Shown here: positions 55,402 to 63,913 of the stretch, one piece after another
Layout: each line of letters begins with the position of its first letter
Numbering within the stretch: position 1 is the first letter of the stretch
Source of the DNA: RYN-230 sp963720645
GTDB taxonomy: Bacteria; Actinomycetota; Actinomycetes; Streptosporangiales; Streptosporangiaceae
Direction of reading: 5' to 3'
Length of the DNA: 64,000 nucleotides
Assembly: GCA_963720645.1 (NCBI GenBank)
Contig: CAVRFX010000013.1
Coordinates: 62,001 to 126,000 of the forward strand
Translations under genes and position numbers: made by a program
Notes under the pieces: generated by a model
Databases searched by the model: none
The model's input: only the letters and a program-made list of their open reading frames with translations
Told to the model about the DNA's origin: nothing

Positions 55402-56265
55402 TTGCCACGGATTCCTGATGTTCATCTACAGTCGATCGTCTTCGTATACGCGTCAGCTGAGGCCGCGGCCGAGGGCCGGTCCTCTGGTGGCTCCGGGTTC
55501 GTTGTGAACTATCCGTCTGGTATCGGCGACTGGCGGATTCGCTACGTTGTAACCAATGCGCATGTGATGGAGGGCGGAGGTCAATGGGTCCGGCTCAATC
55601 ATCCAGGTGGCACGTACACTGTACATATTCCGGCAGATCAGTGGGAAACCGCGCCTCCGAATGACATAGCAGTTGCACTTCTCCGGTTGCCCCCGCAGGT
55701 TACGCCGTTCGAGTTGTCACTTGACTCTCTCGCCTTGACCCGCGAGCACGCTGAGGCCCTGAATGTCGGTCCTGGTGATGAGGCGTACATGGTCGGCCGT
55801 TTCATAGGTCATGGAGGCCGAACGGCCAACAATCCAATTGCAAGATTCGGCAGTATTTCTCTCATGCCCGACGAGACTGAACTGGTTCGCGATGGTAGGC
55901 AAAACGACGTTGAAGCATACCTAATCGAAATGCGCTCACATGCAGGCTTCAGCGGATCAGCCGTCTTCTTGTTCATCCCACAACACAGCTTTCGCGGGAC
56001 AATCGGCGACACCTCCCGGGAGAGCAATGTGACACATTTTCGGCTTCTTGGTATTGATACAGGCCATAAGAAAGACCCGTTGAAGGTCAAACAGGCAAAT
56101 GACGCAGGTGCCTGGCATGATCGCGACGATCTAAGGGTCATGCATTTCTCAGATGTCTCGATCGTGGCGCCGATCTGGAAAGTAGTGGATCTCTTGAAGC
56201 GCGGAGATCTGACAGAGCAACGGCTGCAACTTGGGCGCCAGTTGGAAGCCAGAGCGCAGGGCTGA
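55402..56265 (+). CDS. trypsin-like serine protease
   Basis: 287 residues from a TTG, two bases after the AlbA_2 gene. Catalytic triad visible: His54 in VVTNAHVMEGG, Asp88 in APPNDIAVALL, Ser184 in HAGFSGSAVFL (canonical GDSGG is GFSGS). GGSGFVV marks the first barrel. There is no signal peptide and no PDZ domain, so it is cytoplasmic and not a DegP/HtrA. The ~100-residue tail (NVTHFRLLGIDTGHKK...SIVAPIWKVVDLLKRG) completes the second barrel and a helix. Cytoplasmic trypsin-like proteases paired with nucleotide-sensing proteins recur in bacterial immunity; here that is inference. Confidence 0.85.
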   Translation: MPRIPDVHLQSIVFVYASAEAAAEGRSSGGSGFVVNYPSGIGDWRIRYVVTNAHVMEGGGQWVRLNHPGGTYTVHIPADQWETAPPNDIAVALLRLPPQVTPFELSLDSLALTREHAEALNVGPGDEAYMVGRFIGHGGRTANNPIARFGSISLMPDETELVRDGRQNDVEAYLIEMRSHAGFSGSAVFLFIPQHSFRGTIGDTSRESNVTHFRLLGIDTGHKKDPLKVKQANDAGAWHDRDDLRVMHFSDVSIVAPIWKVVDLLKRGDLTEQRLQLGRQLEARAQG

Positions 56266-56342
56266 GACCGGCATGAGTCGAAGCCTCCGGCCCTGCACGG
56301 GCTCCCGATAGCTGCAAACTCCGGTACAGCGGGCAGGTTCAG

Positions 56343-56861
56343 TCAAGAGTCTGCGGGCGAAGCCCGACGCCGTAGGCGCTCTTGACGGGTTCTGCGCGCC
56401 CGGACAATGACGGATCGGAAGCCGTCCAAGCGTCGAGAAGGCCCTCCGACGCTATGTCCAGCCCCCTTGGCGCGGAGTTCAGCTTTGTAGAGGTCCTTGA
56501 TCTGGTGCCGGCTCTTGCCAGCAACTCTGGCCCCGTCTACGTCGAGCACCTCTCTGCGTGCCTGCGAGTTACGCCGCGCCTAGGCCCCGTCCCGATCTCT
56601 CCTGGAGCGCTCGTCTTCGGCGCCTGGGCAGGTGCACGACTCGCGCCAAGTCTGCTCCAGGACTCTTATCCGTTTGCCGGCGAACGGGCAAGAGGAATGG
56701 CATGCGCACTTGCACAGCAGCGCGCTAGCCTCAAAACGAAGTCGGCGCAGGTTGAGACTGCTGCCATAGCCGTGCAGATGGGCGCAGTTCTCATGTGCGC
56801 CGTGAAGGCAAGCCGGAGTGCGGACCTGGTCCTCGTAGTCATCCGCCCGGGGGTTTTGCAT
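56343..56861 (-). pseudogene. Cys/His-rich putative zinc protein with in-frame stop
   Basis: Reads from an ATG at 56861 (MQNPRADDYEDQVRT). Cysteine/histidine pairs occur as CLHGAHENCAHLHG, CKCACHSSCP and CTCPGAED, a pattern of clustered metal ligands. A TAG at 56580-56582 interrupts it, yet the same frame continues with helical sequence GKSRHQIKDLYKAELRAKG to 56343. Only one stop separates the parts, so a point mutation is likely. It is convergent with the protease gene and lies inside the IS630-bracketed cargo. Family not named. Confidence 0.55.
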
Positions 56862-56988
56862 GGTCGGCACTGTACGGCGGAAGCAGAGACCTACGCCATG
56901 GCCAAGCGAGCCGGACGATGAGCAGCAAGGCAAGACGACCGGATGCGCTCGGTCCGTGCGACGTGAGCGCGTCGATCTAGCGGTCCTA

Positions 56989-58202
56989 GTGCCGTAGCAG
57001 CTTACGTTGGCCCCGCCGCGGGGTCGGTTGCCGCAGATGTCGGTGCTGCAGACTGGGCTGGTGACGGAACGGCTGCGGGTTCGTGAGATCGATGACGATG
57101 AGGGCCGGCGGCTGGTGCGGATCGTGCGCCGGGGCAGCGGGTCGGTGGTGACCTGGCGGCGGGCGCAGATGGTGCTGCTGTCCGCGCAGGGCATGGACGC
57201 CGCTGGGATCGCGAAGGTGGCGTTCACCAGCGAGGACCGGGTCCGCGATGTGATCCGGAACTTCAACTCCGATGGGTTCAGCTCGCTGTATCCCAAGTAC
57301 AAGGGTGGCCATCCGCCCAAGTTCACCTTGGCGCAGCGCCGCGACATCAAGAAGATCGCCAAGTCGAAGCCGGCTGAGCATGGGCTGCCGTTCTCCACCT
57401 GGAGCCTGGCGAAGCTGGCGGACTTCCTGGTCGCTGAGGGGGTGGTCGAGGACATCAGCCACGAGGGCCTGCGCACGCTGCTCCGCGAGGAGGGCGTGTC
57501 CTTTCAACGGATAAAAACCTGGAAGGCGTCGGCGGACCCGCAGTATGCGGAGAAGAAAGCGCGGGTGGAGCACTTGTATGCGATCGCTGACGGTGAGGTC
57601 GTCCCGGACCCGGGCGAGCCGGAGGTGATCTTCTGCGTGGATGAGTTCGGGCCGCTGAACCTGCAGCCTCGCCCCGGCCGCCAGTGGGCGGCGGTCAGCG
57701 GCAACGGCAAGGAACCCGGCCGCGAGCCGCGGCCGCGGATGCGCGCCACCTACACCCGCACGCAAGGGGTGCGGCACCTGTTCGCCGCCTATGAGCTGGG
57801 CGAGGACAAGCTGTTCGGGCACGTCAAGCCGCGCAAGACCCGGACCCGGTTCCTGGAGTTCTGCCGCTACCTGCGCTCCCTCTACCCGCCCGCCACCCGG
57901 ATCGCGATCATCTGCGACAACTTCAGCCCGCACCTGACCACGCGCAAAGACGGCCGGGTCGGGGCCTGGGCGGCGGCGAACAACGTCGAGATCGCCTACA
58001 CGCCCACCAATTCCTCGTGGTTAAACCGGATCGAGGCCCAGTTCACGGCGCTGCGGTACTTCGCGCTGGATGGTACCGACCATGCCAGCCACAAAGAGCA
58101 GGCGAGCATGATCCGCCGCTACATCATCTGGCGCAACAACCACGCCTACGACGAACGCCTCCGTCGCGTCGTCACCCGGGCGAACGTTGCCTGACGCGGC
58201 AC
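56989..58202 (+). mobile_element. IS630-family element, copy 2
   Basis: 1214 bases with TA on both sides (56987-56988 and 58203-58204), inverted relative to copy 1. The two copies enclose 2.9 kb of cargo and form a structure like a composite transposon spanning 52876-58204. Confidence 0.9.
57037..58194 (+). CDS. IS630-family transposase, copy 2
   Basis: Same protein as copy 1 with no difference seen, including the DDE motifs. Reads away from the cargo. Identity of the copies implies recent duplication or gene conversion. Confidence 0.9.
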   Translation: MSVLQTGLVTERLRVREIDDDEGRRLVRIVRRGSGSVVTWRRAQMVLLSAQGMDAAGIAKVAFTSEDRVRDVIRNFNSDGFSSLYPKYKGGHPPKFTLAQRRDIKKIAKSKPAEHGLPFSTWSLAKLADFLVAEGVVEDISHEGLRTLLREEGVSFQRIKTWKASADPQYAEKKARVEHLYAIADGEVVPDPGEPEVIFCVDEFGPLNLQPRPGRQWAAVSGNGKEPGREPRPRMRATYTRTQGVRHLFAAYELGEDKLFGHVKPRKTRTRFLEFCRYLRSLYPPATRIAIICDNFSPHLTTRKDGRVGAWAAANNVEIAYTPTNSSWLNRIEAQFTALRYFALDGTDHASHKEQASMIRRYIIWRNNHAYDERLRRVVTRANVA

Positions 58203-58324
58203 TAGGTGTGGCCCGGCGTGCGCCGGGCGGGCCTCCCAAGGCTGAGCCGGGCGCTGACGCCGGGCCAGCGGCGCCGCGAGGCGCCGCCTTGATCCTTGAG
58301 ACAGCGCAATTCGGTAAACGCCGT

Positions 58325-59676
58325 TCACACAGTGGATCCGCGGTTGCGCATCTTGGCTAGGGCGTCGAGGGCGGTCTCGTCCGCGTCGGGGAGGGTGTGG
58401 AGGTACTTCTCGGTGGTGCGGAGGCTGCCGTGGCCGAGGCGCTGCTTGACGACCTGGAGGTCGGCCCCGCCGGCGAGGAGCCAGGAGGCGTGCGCGTGGC
58501 GGAGGTCGTGGATCCGCGCCCGGCCCGCCAGGTCCGCCGACTTCACGGCCGGGTACCAGATGGCGTTTCGGAACCAGTTCGACGGGATGTGCCCATCCGT
58601 GTCACGCGCCCGTACGCCGCGTGGGTCGTCCTTACCGTCCGCGCGGCGGGCGGCGCGGTAACGGCAGTAGGCGTCCCGGCAGTAATCGCAACGGCACCGG
58701 CCCAGGGAGTAGCCAGTCAGCGTGCCGTGCCGGTAGCGATGCCCAGCCGCGTTCGGCTTAGTGCGGCCGAGGGGTGCGTCGGGGTCGGCTGAGAGGCGCG
58801 GCACCCGCTCCCGCGGCGCTTCCTCCGGGAGTGCCTGGAACAGCAGATCGTCGCGGTCCAGGCCGCGCTCGACGGCGTGCGCCTTCAGCTTGGCGGTGAT
58901 CTGGGCGCTGAGCTTGAAGCGGCGGTACTCCTTGTCCTTGGGGTAGGGCTTCACCAGGAACCGGCCGCCATCGGGGTGGAATCTGGGATGGACCTGCACG
59001 ACCGCCCGGCTGACCGTCAGCATCCGGGTCGCGAAGTCCAGGTCACGCACCCGCAGCTCGGTCAGCTCGCCCCAGCGCAGGCCGCTCTCCACCGCGGTCT
59101 CCACCAGCAGCTTGGACTGCGCATCCGGCAGACACTCAAATACAAGGCAGCGAACTGCTCTGGCGTGATGATGGTGCGCGGCTGGGCCGGGACCGGCGGG
59201 GTCTTGACGCCCTTGCACGGGTGCAGGAACGTGACCTGGTCGTTGAGTGCGGTAGTGAAGACCGCGCTCAGCAAGACGAAGCATTGCCGGATCGTGGGCG
59301 GTTTCACTCCCCTGGCCTTGAGAGCGGCGACCCACTCCCGCACATGCTCGGGCAGGATGTCGATCATCCGCATCGGCCCGAACTCCGGGAGGATGTGCCG
59401 GCGCAGGATGTAGCTGTAGGACTGGCGGGTGGTCGCCTCGATCTCGTGGTTCGGCAGCCAGGTCTTCTCGGCGTAGTCGCGGAACGTCTGCCGCCCGCGG
59501 CCGGGCTCCCCCAACTGGCCCTGGGCGACCTTCGACTCCGCCCGCTGCCAGGCCCGATCCGCCTGCCGCTGCGTGGTGAACGATCCCGCGGACCGCTGAC
59601 GGCCTTTCAGGTCGCGGTAGAGCGCCGTATAACGGACACTCCCGTCCGACCTAATCCGTTCCCGCGTCGATCCCAC
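58325..59676 (-). CDS. tyrosine integrase of the 19.8-kb element, one frameshift
   Basis: Site-specific recombinase next to the right attachment repeat. The N-terminus has an AP2-like DNA-binding part (DGSVRYTALYRDLKGRQRSAGSFTTQRQADRAW), then the SAM-like core domain (FRDYAEKTWLPNHEIEATTRQSYSYILRRHILPEFG). One base is lost at about 59140. The catalytic domain follows in the next frame: Arg in SGLRWGELTELR, HxxR in IHDLRHAHASWLLAGG, GH in LGHGSLRTTEKYLH with the nucleophile Tyr. Between the Lys and HxxR boxes lies an extra ~80-residue insert with CRCDYCRDAYC, a likely zinc knuckle. Corrected length is ~450 residues. Confidence 0.88.
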
Positions 59677-60139
59677 GGCGACCTCCCGCCAAGATCGTCT
59701 GTCAACGGTTTGTCAACAAGACTGCCTGATATCCTCCGGCATATGCCGGTGGCGGGCAACCACGAATGACACTCTGACCTGGCCTTATATGGCCGAGCGT
59801 ACCTCTGGCCAGGAAGAGAATCGAACACAGTTGCGCCTTGACACCGAAGAGGTCACTGGTTCAATCCCAGTATCGCCCACCAGTTTGCGCAGGTCAGAGG
59901 CCGGTTCCCATGATCGGGAACCGGTCTCAAGATCATTTGCCATCAGTTTGCCATCAAGACACGCCGGTGTTTTGCGGCAGGAATTGAACAAGCCCGGCAC
60001 TCATTGGCCCTGAATCCGACGGCTGCAAGCCGGGAACCGGTTGCGCGGTCAGCTGCCTGGTCCAGCCCGGGGTTCGCCGTCGGTCACATAGGGCGCCCGG
60101 GCTCAGCCTCTATCCTGTGAGGTGACTGGAGGTAGGCAC
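59677..60139. other. right boundary of the element and flank
   Basis: Contains direct repeats GTCAACGGTTTGTCAACA (59701-59718, also at 40199-40216), which may be integrase arm sites, and the right att repeat. After the att repeat, bases 59910-60080 align loosely with 40169-40340. No gene. Confidence 0.5.
59838..59909 (+). repeat. right 72-bp attachment repeat (tRNA-Val 3' fragment)
   Basis: Partner of 40097-40168, one mismatch. Contains the tRNA-Val anticodon-loop to CCA segment without a 5' half, followed by the conserved GTTTGCGCAGGTCAGAGG tail. Confidence 0.88.
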
Positions 60140-60454
60140 GTGAGGGTTGAGGCTCCGCGGCGTGCCGTCACGCTGGATGAGGTACGCGCACACCGCGACG
60201 CGATCACGCAGCTCGGCGTGCGGTTCGGCGTGCGCAACATCAGGGTCTTCGGCTCGGTGGCCCGCGGCGAGGCAACCCCCGACAGTGACCTGGACCTGCT
60301 GGTCGACGTCGAGCGCGGCCACGGCTACTTCGACATGGCCGGGTTCGCCCTGGGAGTCGAAGACGAACTCGGCGTGATGACCCAGGTAGCGACGCCGGGT
60401 GGGCTGAAGCTCCGGATCCGCGACCGTGTGCTGCGGGAGGCCGTCGCCCTGTGA
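60140..60454 (+). CDS. mntA: MntA-type nucleotidyltransferase antitoxin
   Basis: 104 residues from a GTG at 60140 with GGAGG seven bases upstream (a GTG at 60122 is in frame). The minimal nucleotidyltransferase signature GSX10DXD is exact: GSVARGEATPDSDLDLLVD. It AMPylates or otherwise neutralises the HEPN toxin encoded next. The stop overlaps the toxin start as GTGA. Confidence 0.88.
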   Translation: MRVEAPRRAVTLDEVRAHRDAITQLGVRFGVRNIRVFGSVARGEATPDSDLDLLVDVERGHGYFDMAGFALGVEDELGVMTQVATPGGLKLRIRDRVLREAVAL

Positions 60455-60792
60455 GGCGTGACGACGAGCGGCTGGCCGACATCCTCGAAGCCGCTGAGAA
60501 GATCACCATCCGGGCCGCTAAAGGCCGGGCGGCGTTCGACGGCGACGAGGACACGCAGATCGTGCTGGTGCACCTGATCCAGGTGATCGGGGAGGCCGCC
60601 GCCGGGCTGTCGGATGGGTTCATCGCCCAGCACCCCGGGGTGCCCTGGCGCCAGATCATCGCCACTCGCAACCGGGTCGTGCACGGCTACTTCGAGGTCG
60701 ATCTCGACATCTTGTGGGACGTGGCGGTCATCGACGTGCCTCAGTTGGCCAGCCAGGTTCTTGCGATCCAATCCGAGGGCGCTGCCGACTAG
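60451..60792 (+). CDS. hepT: HepT-like HEPN RNase toxin
   Basis: 113 residues, DUF86/HEPN. The active-site motif RX4HXY is present as RNRVVHGY (Arg73, His78, Tyr80). Preceded by the all-helical pattern DDERLADILEAAEKITIRAAKG and LVHLIQVIGEAAAGLSDGF. Forms a hetero-oligomeric toxin-antitoxin with MntA. Lies just outside the element's right repeat and may have arrived with an earlier insertion at the same tRNA. Confidence 0.88.
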   Translation: MRRDDERLADILEAAEKITIRAAKGRAAFDGDEDTQIVLVHLIQVIGEAAAGLSDGFIAQHPGVPWRQIIATRNRVVHGYFEVDLDILWDVAVIDVPQLASQVLAIQSEGAAD

Positions 60793-60851
60793 AGCCTGCG
60801 CGGCCGGATAATCCGGTGCGCCGCCAGGTAGCGCGTGGTTACGATGCCGCC

Positions 60852-61529
60852 GTGCCTGAACTGAGTGCAGGCCATCTGGGCATTCCTGACCTGCCCTGGG
60901 CGTCACTGTCTCACCGCCAGGTCCTGGCTCACCTGACGGGAGCGGGCTGGGTGCCCTGCGGAGTGGGCGACTGTGCGGTGGCGCTGCGGTCCCCGGCGGG
61001 ACACGTCGCCGCCCGGGTATGCCCGTTTGACCCGGCCTACTGGGCCTTCGTGGACCTGTGCCGCGAGTGCGCCGGCAATCGATGGCTACCGAGGATCGAG
61101 CTGGCGGCCGGCCTTGAAGGCGGCGGTTCGGTGGTCTTCCTGGAGTTCGTTGCTCCGGTGGGCCATCCGGTCGTCAAGCAGTTTGCCGAGCAGTGGCTGG
61201 CCAGGGCAGACGATCCGGAGTTCGCAGAGGTAAGCCGGGCAGCGCAGCGGATCCACGCGGAGTACCGGAAGTCGACGCCCTGGTGGGGTAGGTGCGACCT
61301 GGACGACGAGCACATCTACAGCGCCGCCGGCCGGCCGGTGCTGCTTGACGTGTTCTGCATGGCTGGGTCGGACCTGTACCAGGCGATCCTGGATGACGTC
61401 GCCGCAGTGCACCGCCAGATTCCACGCGAGCGGATGCGCTACGCACTGGACATTCCGTATATCGCCCGGGAGAACAGCGCGGACGAGATCCTTGCCCTCA
61501 GAAAGGCGTGGGCGCGCGGCACCGAATGA
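60852..61529 (+). CDS. protein of unknown function, aminoglycoside-kinase-like traits
   Basis: About 225 residues from a GTG at 60852. The stretch RCDLDDEHIYSAAGRPVLLDVFCMAG recalls the HxDxxxxN...D(F/V) catalytic and metal loops of the APH/protein-kinase-like fold, but canonical residues are only partly present. The remainder (GVGDCAVALRSPAGHVAARVCPFDPAYWAFVDLCRECAGNRWLPRI) could be the N-lobe. Follows hepT by 59 bases, so possibly cotranscribed with the toxin-antitoxin pair. Identity uncertain. Confidence 0.6.
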   Translation: MPELSAGHLGIPDLPWASLSHRQVLAHLTGAGWVPCGVGDCAVALRSPAGHVAARVCPFDPAYWAFVDLCRECAGNRWLPRIELAAGLEGGGSVVFLEFVAPVGHPVVKQFAEQWLARADDPEFAEVSRAAQRIHAEYRKSTPWWGRCDLDDEHIYSAAGRPVLLDVFCMAGSDLYQAILDDVAAVHRQIPRERMRYALDIPYIARENSADEILALRKAWARGTE

Positions 61530-61635
61530 CCATCTGGCACCGGGCCAAGAAGCCAGCCAGTCTTAAATAGACGCCGCGCGCCAGATGGAGCGCCCCAGAC
61601 CTCGCCCCTGTTCGAGGAGGCAGGCCTGAGCGCGG

Positions 61636-62280
61636 CTAACGGCGGGTGAACGTGACGTGGGTGACGCCGCTGGGAGAGCTCACCGACTCGGTGGCGAAGC
61701 GCTCCTCCAGGCCCTCCAGGCCGTCCCAGACGGACTCGCCGCGGCCGAGGAGGATCGGCACGAGCGCGACGTGCATGTGGTCGATCAGCCCGGCGGCGAG
61801 GAACTGGCGGACGGTGGCCGGGCCGCCGCCGATGCGGACATCAAGGCCACCCGCGGCCTCCTTGGCCGCCGCGAGCGCCTGCGCCGGGCTGGCGTCGATG
61901 AAGTGGAAGGCGGTGCCGCCCTTCATCTCGATCGAGGGCCGGACGTGATGGGTGAGCACGAAAACGGGGGTATGGAACGGCGGCTCCTCGCCCCACCAGC
62001 CCTTCCACTCCTCGTCCGTCCACGGTCCGCGCTGCGGGCCGAACTTGTTGCGCCCCATGATCTCCACGCCGATGCCCGGCCCCCAGCTGCTCGCGAAGGC
62101 GTCGTCGATGCCGGTGCTCCCGCCCTGCTGGCCCTGCATGACGTGAAATGAACGGGTGCCCATGAACCATCGCACCAGCCGCTGGCCGGCATGCCCGAAG
62201 GGTGCCTCCAGGCTCTGGTCAGCACCAGCGCCGAAGCCATCGAGCGAGACGGACAGGTTGTGAACACGAACAAGTGACAT
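61636..62280 (-). CDS. dihydrofolate reductase-like (RibD C-terminal) family protein
   Basis: 214 residues: VHNLSVSLDGFGAGADQS start, EIMGRNKFGP, PVFVLTHHVRPSIEMKGGTAFHFID and the C-terminal VRIGGGPATVRQFLAAGLIDHMHVALVPILLGRGESVW are the standard blocks of this NADPH-dependent reductase family. AGAGG precedes the ATG at 62280. The physiological substrate of these stand-alone proteins is unknown. Confidence 0.87.
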   Translation of the reverse strand: MSLVRVHNLSVSLDGFGAGADQSLEAPFGHAGQRLVRWFMGTRSFHVMQGQQGGSTGIDDAFASSWGPGIGVEIMGRNKFGPQRGPWTDEEWKGWWGEEPPFHTPVFVLTHHVRPSIEMKGGTAFHFIDASPAQALAAAKEAAGGLDVRIGGGPATVRQFLAAGLIDHMHVALVPILLGRGESVWDGLEGLEERFATESVSSPSGVTHVTFTRR

Positions 62281-62637
62281 GACGGGTAGACCTCTCTGGT
62301 CGAAGCTGAGTTCATCGGTGCTCATGGTGTGGTCGTAGCCCGGATTGCTCTCTCGACATCTGAGCACCCCTGGCACCTGAGCACCGGCGAACGACTGGCT
62401 AGCCCGGCTGTTGGCGGCCGTCCGGAACTGCCCGCTGGCGGCCACGAAGAAGACCCCATGGCTATCACAGGACGTGACTGTATTCGCTAGTTGACGCACC
62501 GCCACGTTGCCCCGAACGCCGAGTATGGATGCCTACTGGTTCAATAGGCATTCGCGATCCCAGCCGCGCATATTGCCTGGTTCTGTATGGTCGCGGGCGC
62601 GTGGCCTTCCGCCGAAGCTCGGCCTGCCTGATGGCCT

Positions 62638-63816
62638 CTACACGGCGGGCTGCTGCTGGGTGGCGCAATGGATGCCACCGCCGCCCTCGGCCAGGTTGTC
62701 AATGGTGAGCTGGATGACCTCGCGGTGCGGGTAGAGGCCACGGACTAGGTCGCGGGCGGTTTCGTCGGCACGCGGGTCGCCGAACGTGGGTATCAGCACG
62801 GCACCGTTGCACACATACCAGTTGACGTAGACGTTGACGAACAACCGCGGGTTCTCGTGTGGCGGTATCGTCTTGGACTCCCGGGAGATGCGGCAGCGCA
62901 GCAGCCGGCCGGTCGCGTCGGTGGAGCGCCGGAGGATCCGCAGCGCCTGCCGCTCGGAGACCGCCCAGGGGCCGCTGGCGTGCGGGTCGGCTGGCTGATC
63001 GACCACAACCTCAGGCCCGCGAACGAACCTGGCCAGGCCATCGATGTGATCGTCGGTGATGTCGTGGCCGCGCAGCCCCGGAACCCAGATCATCTTCCCG
63101 GCGCCGAGGTAGTCGCAGATCTCCGTGGTGAGCCGGGCCTTGGACTGCCCCGGGTTACGGTTCGGATTGATGATCGAGCTCTCGGTCGCCATGACCGTGC
63201 CCTGCCCGTCGACCACCAACGCGCCGCCCTCGGAGACGAACGGGGCGGTGAACCTGCGGACGCCGAGCAGGCGGAGCACTTCGCGGGCGATCAAGGCGTC
63301 ATGAGCATGGGCCTGCTTGCCGCCCCAGCCATTGAAGTTCAGGTCTAGGCCAGCCAGCCCGCCCCGGCCGTTGACCACGAATACCGGGCCCATGTCACGC
63401 ATCCACAGGTCGTCGTTGACAAGTTCGATGATCTCCACGCCCGGCCCGCACGCCCGGGCGGCGTCGCGGGCCTGATCGGGGCGCGCGACCATGGCGACCG
63501 GCTCGAACGCGGCGATGGTGCGGGCAACTGAGGCCACATCGCTCCGGACGCCGGGAAGCATGGCGCCCCAGATGTCGCGGCGGGCCGGCCATGCCATCCA
63601 GGTGCGCTCGTGCGGCGCGTCATCGCCGGGCGCGAACCAGCCCGCGCCGCGCGGGGTTGCAGCCGCGGGCTGGCGGCTGGCCATCGGCCGGTGGCCGGCC
63701 GCGCGGTTACCGGCGGCGGAAGGCTCAGCCCGTCGCGGCGCGGCAGCCGCGCCGGATGCGGCGGCGGCCAAGCCGGCCAGTACGGCCCGGCGGGAGATGC
63801 GGCGGCCGGGGTTCAT
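62638..63816 (-). CDS. agmatine deiminase family protein with Tat signal
   Basis: 392 residues of the porphyromonas-type peptidyl-arginine/agmatine deiminase (guanidino-modifying) family. The N-terminus RRISRRAVLAGLAAAASGAAAA is a twin-arginine-type signal, so the enzyme is exported folded. Catalytic blocks are complete: ERTWMAWP, NDDLWMRDMGPVFVV, FNGWGGKQ, EGGALVVDG, and the nucleophile Cys384 in EGGGGIHCATQQQPA. It hydrolyses agmatine to N-carbamoylputrescine and ammonia, or a peptidyl arginine. Export is unusual for agmatine deiminases. Confidence 0.87.
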   Translation of the reverse strand: MNPGRRISRRAVLAGLAAAASGAAAAPRRAEPSAAGNRAAGHRPMASRQPAAATPRGAGWFAPGDDAPHERTWMAWPARRDIWGAMLPGVRSDVASVARTIAAFEPVAMVARPDQARDAARACGPGVEIIELVNDDLWMRDMGPVFVVNGRGGLAGLDLNFNGWGGKQAHAHDALIAREVLRLLGVRRFTAPFVSEGGALVVDGQGTVMATESSIINPNRNPGQSKARLTTEICDYLGAGKMIWVPGLRGHDITDDHIDGLARFVRGPEVVVDQPADPHASGPWAVSERQALRILRRSTDATGRLLRCRISRESKTIPPHENPRLFVNVYVNWYVCNGAVLIPTFGDPRADETARDLVRGLYPHREVIQLTIDNLAEGGGGIHCATQQQPAV

Positions 63817-63913
63817 CAGCCTGGCACCGCCTTTCCCATCGGCATCTGCCGGGTTCGACGCAGTGCGGCTCGCCGACAGATGACGGCCTGATTCACAGGA
63901 CGCTGACCACCAT

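Larger units (their letters stand above)
40097..59909. mobile_element. integrative mobilizable element in tRNA-Val, ~19.8 kb
   Basis: Bounded by the 72-bp direct repeats, with an integrase next to the right one and a relaxase next to the left one. It carries regulators, small helix-turn-helix genes and cargo, but no replication or type IV/TraB transfer gene was seen, so it is mobilizable rather than self-transmissible. Three IS copies and one IS fragment have invaded it. The right flank of both repeats is alignable for a further ~170 bases, hinting at stacked related elements. Confidence 0.8.

Noticed and set aside
56382..56921. 179-residue plus-strand frame after the protease
   Set aside because: The opposite strand shows clustered Cys/His motifs and better protein character, so this is its shadow.
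57007..57036. TTG start for the IS630 transposases
   Set aside because: Possible, but the ATG ten codons later begins the recognisable protein; kept as an alternative only.
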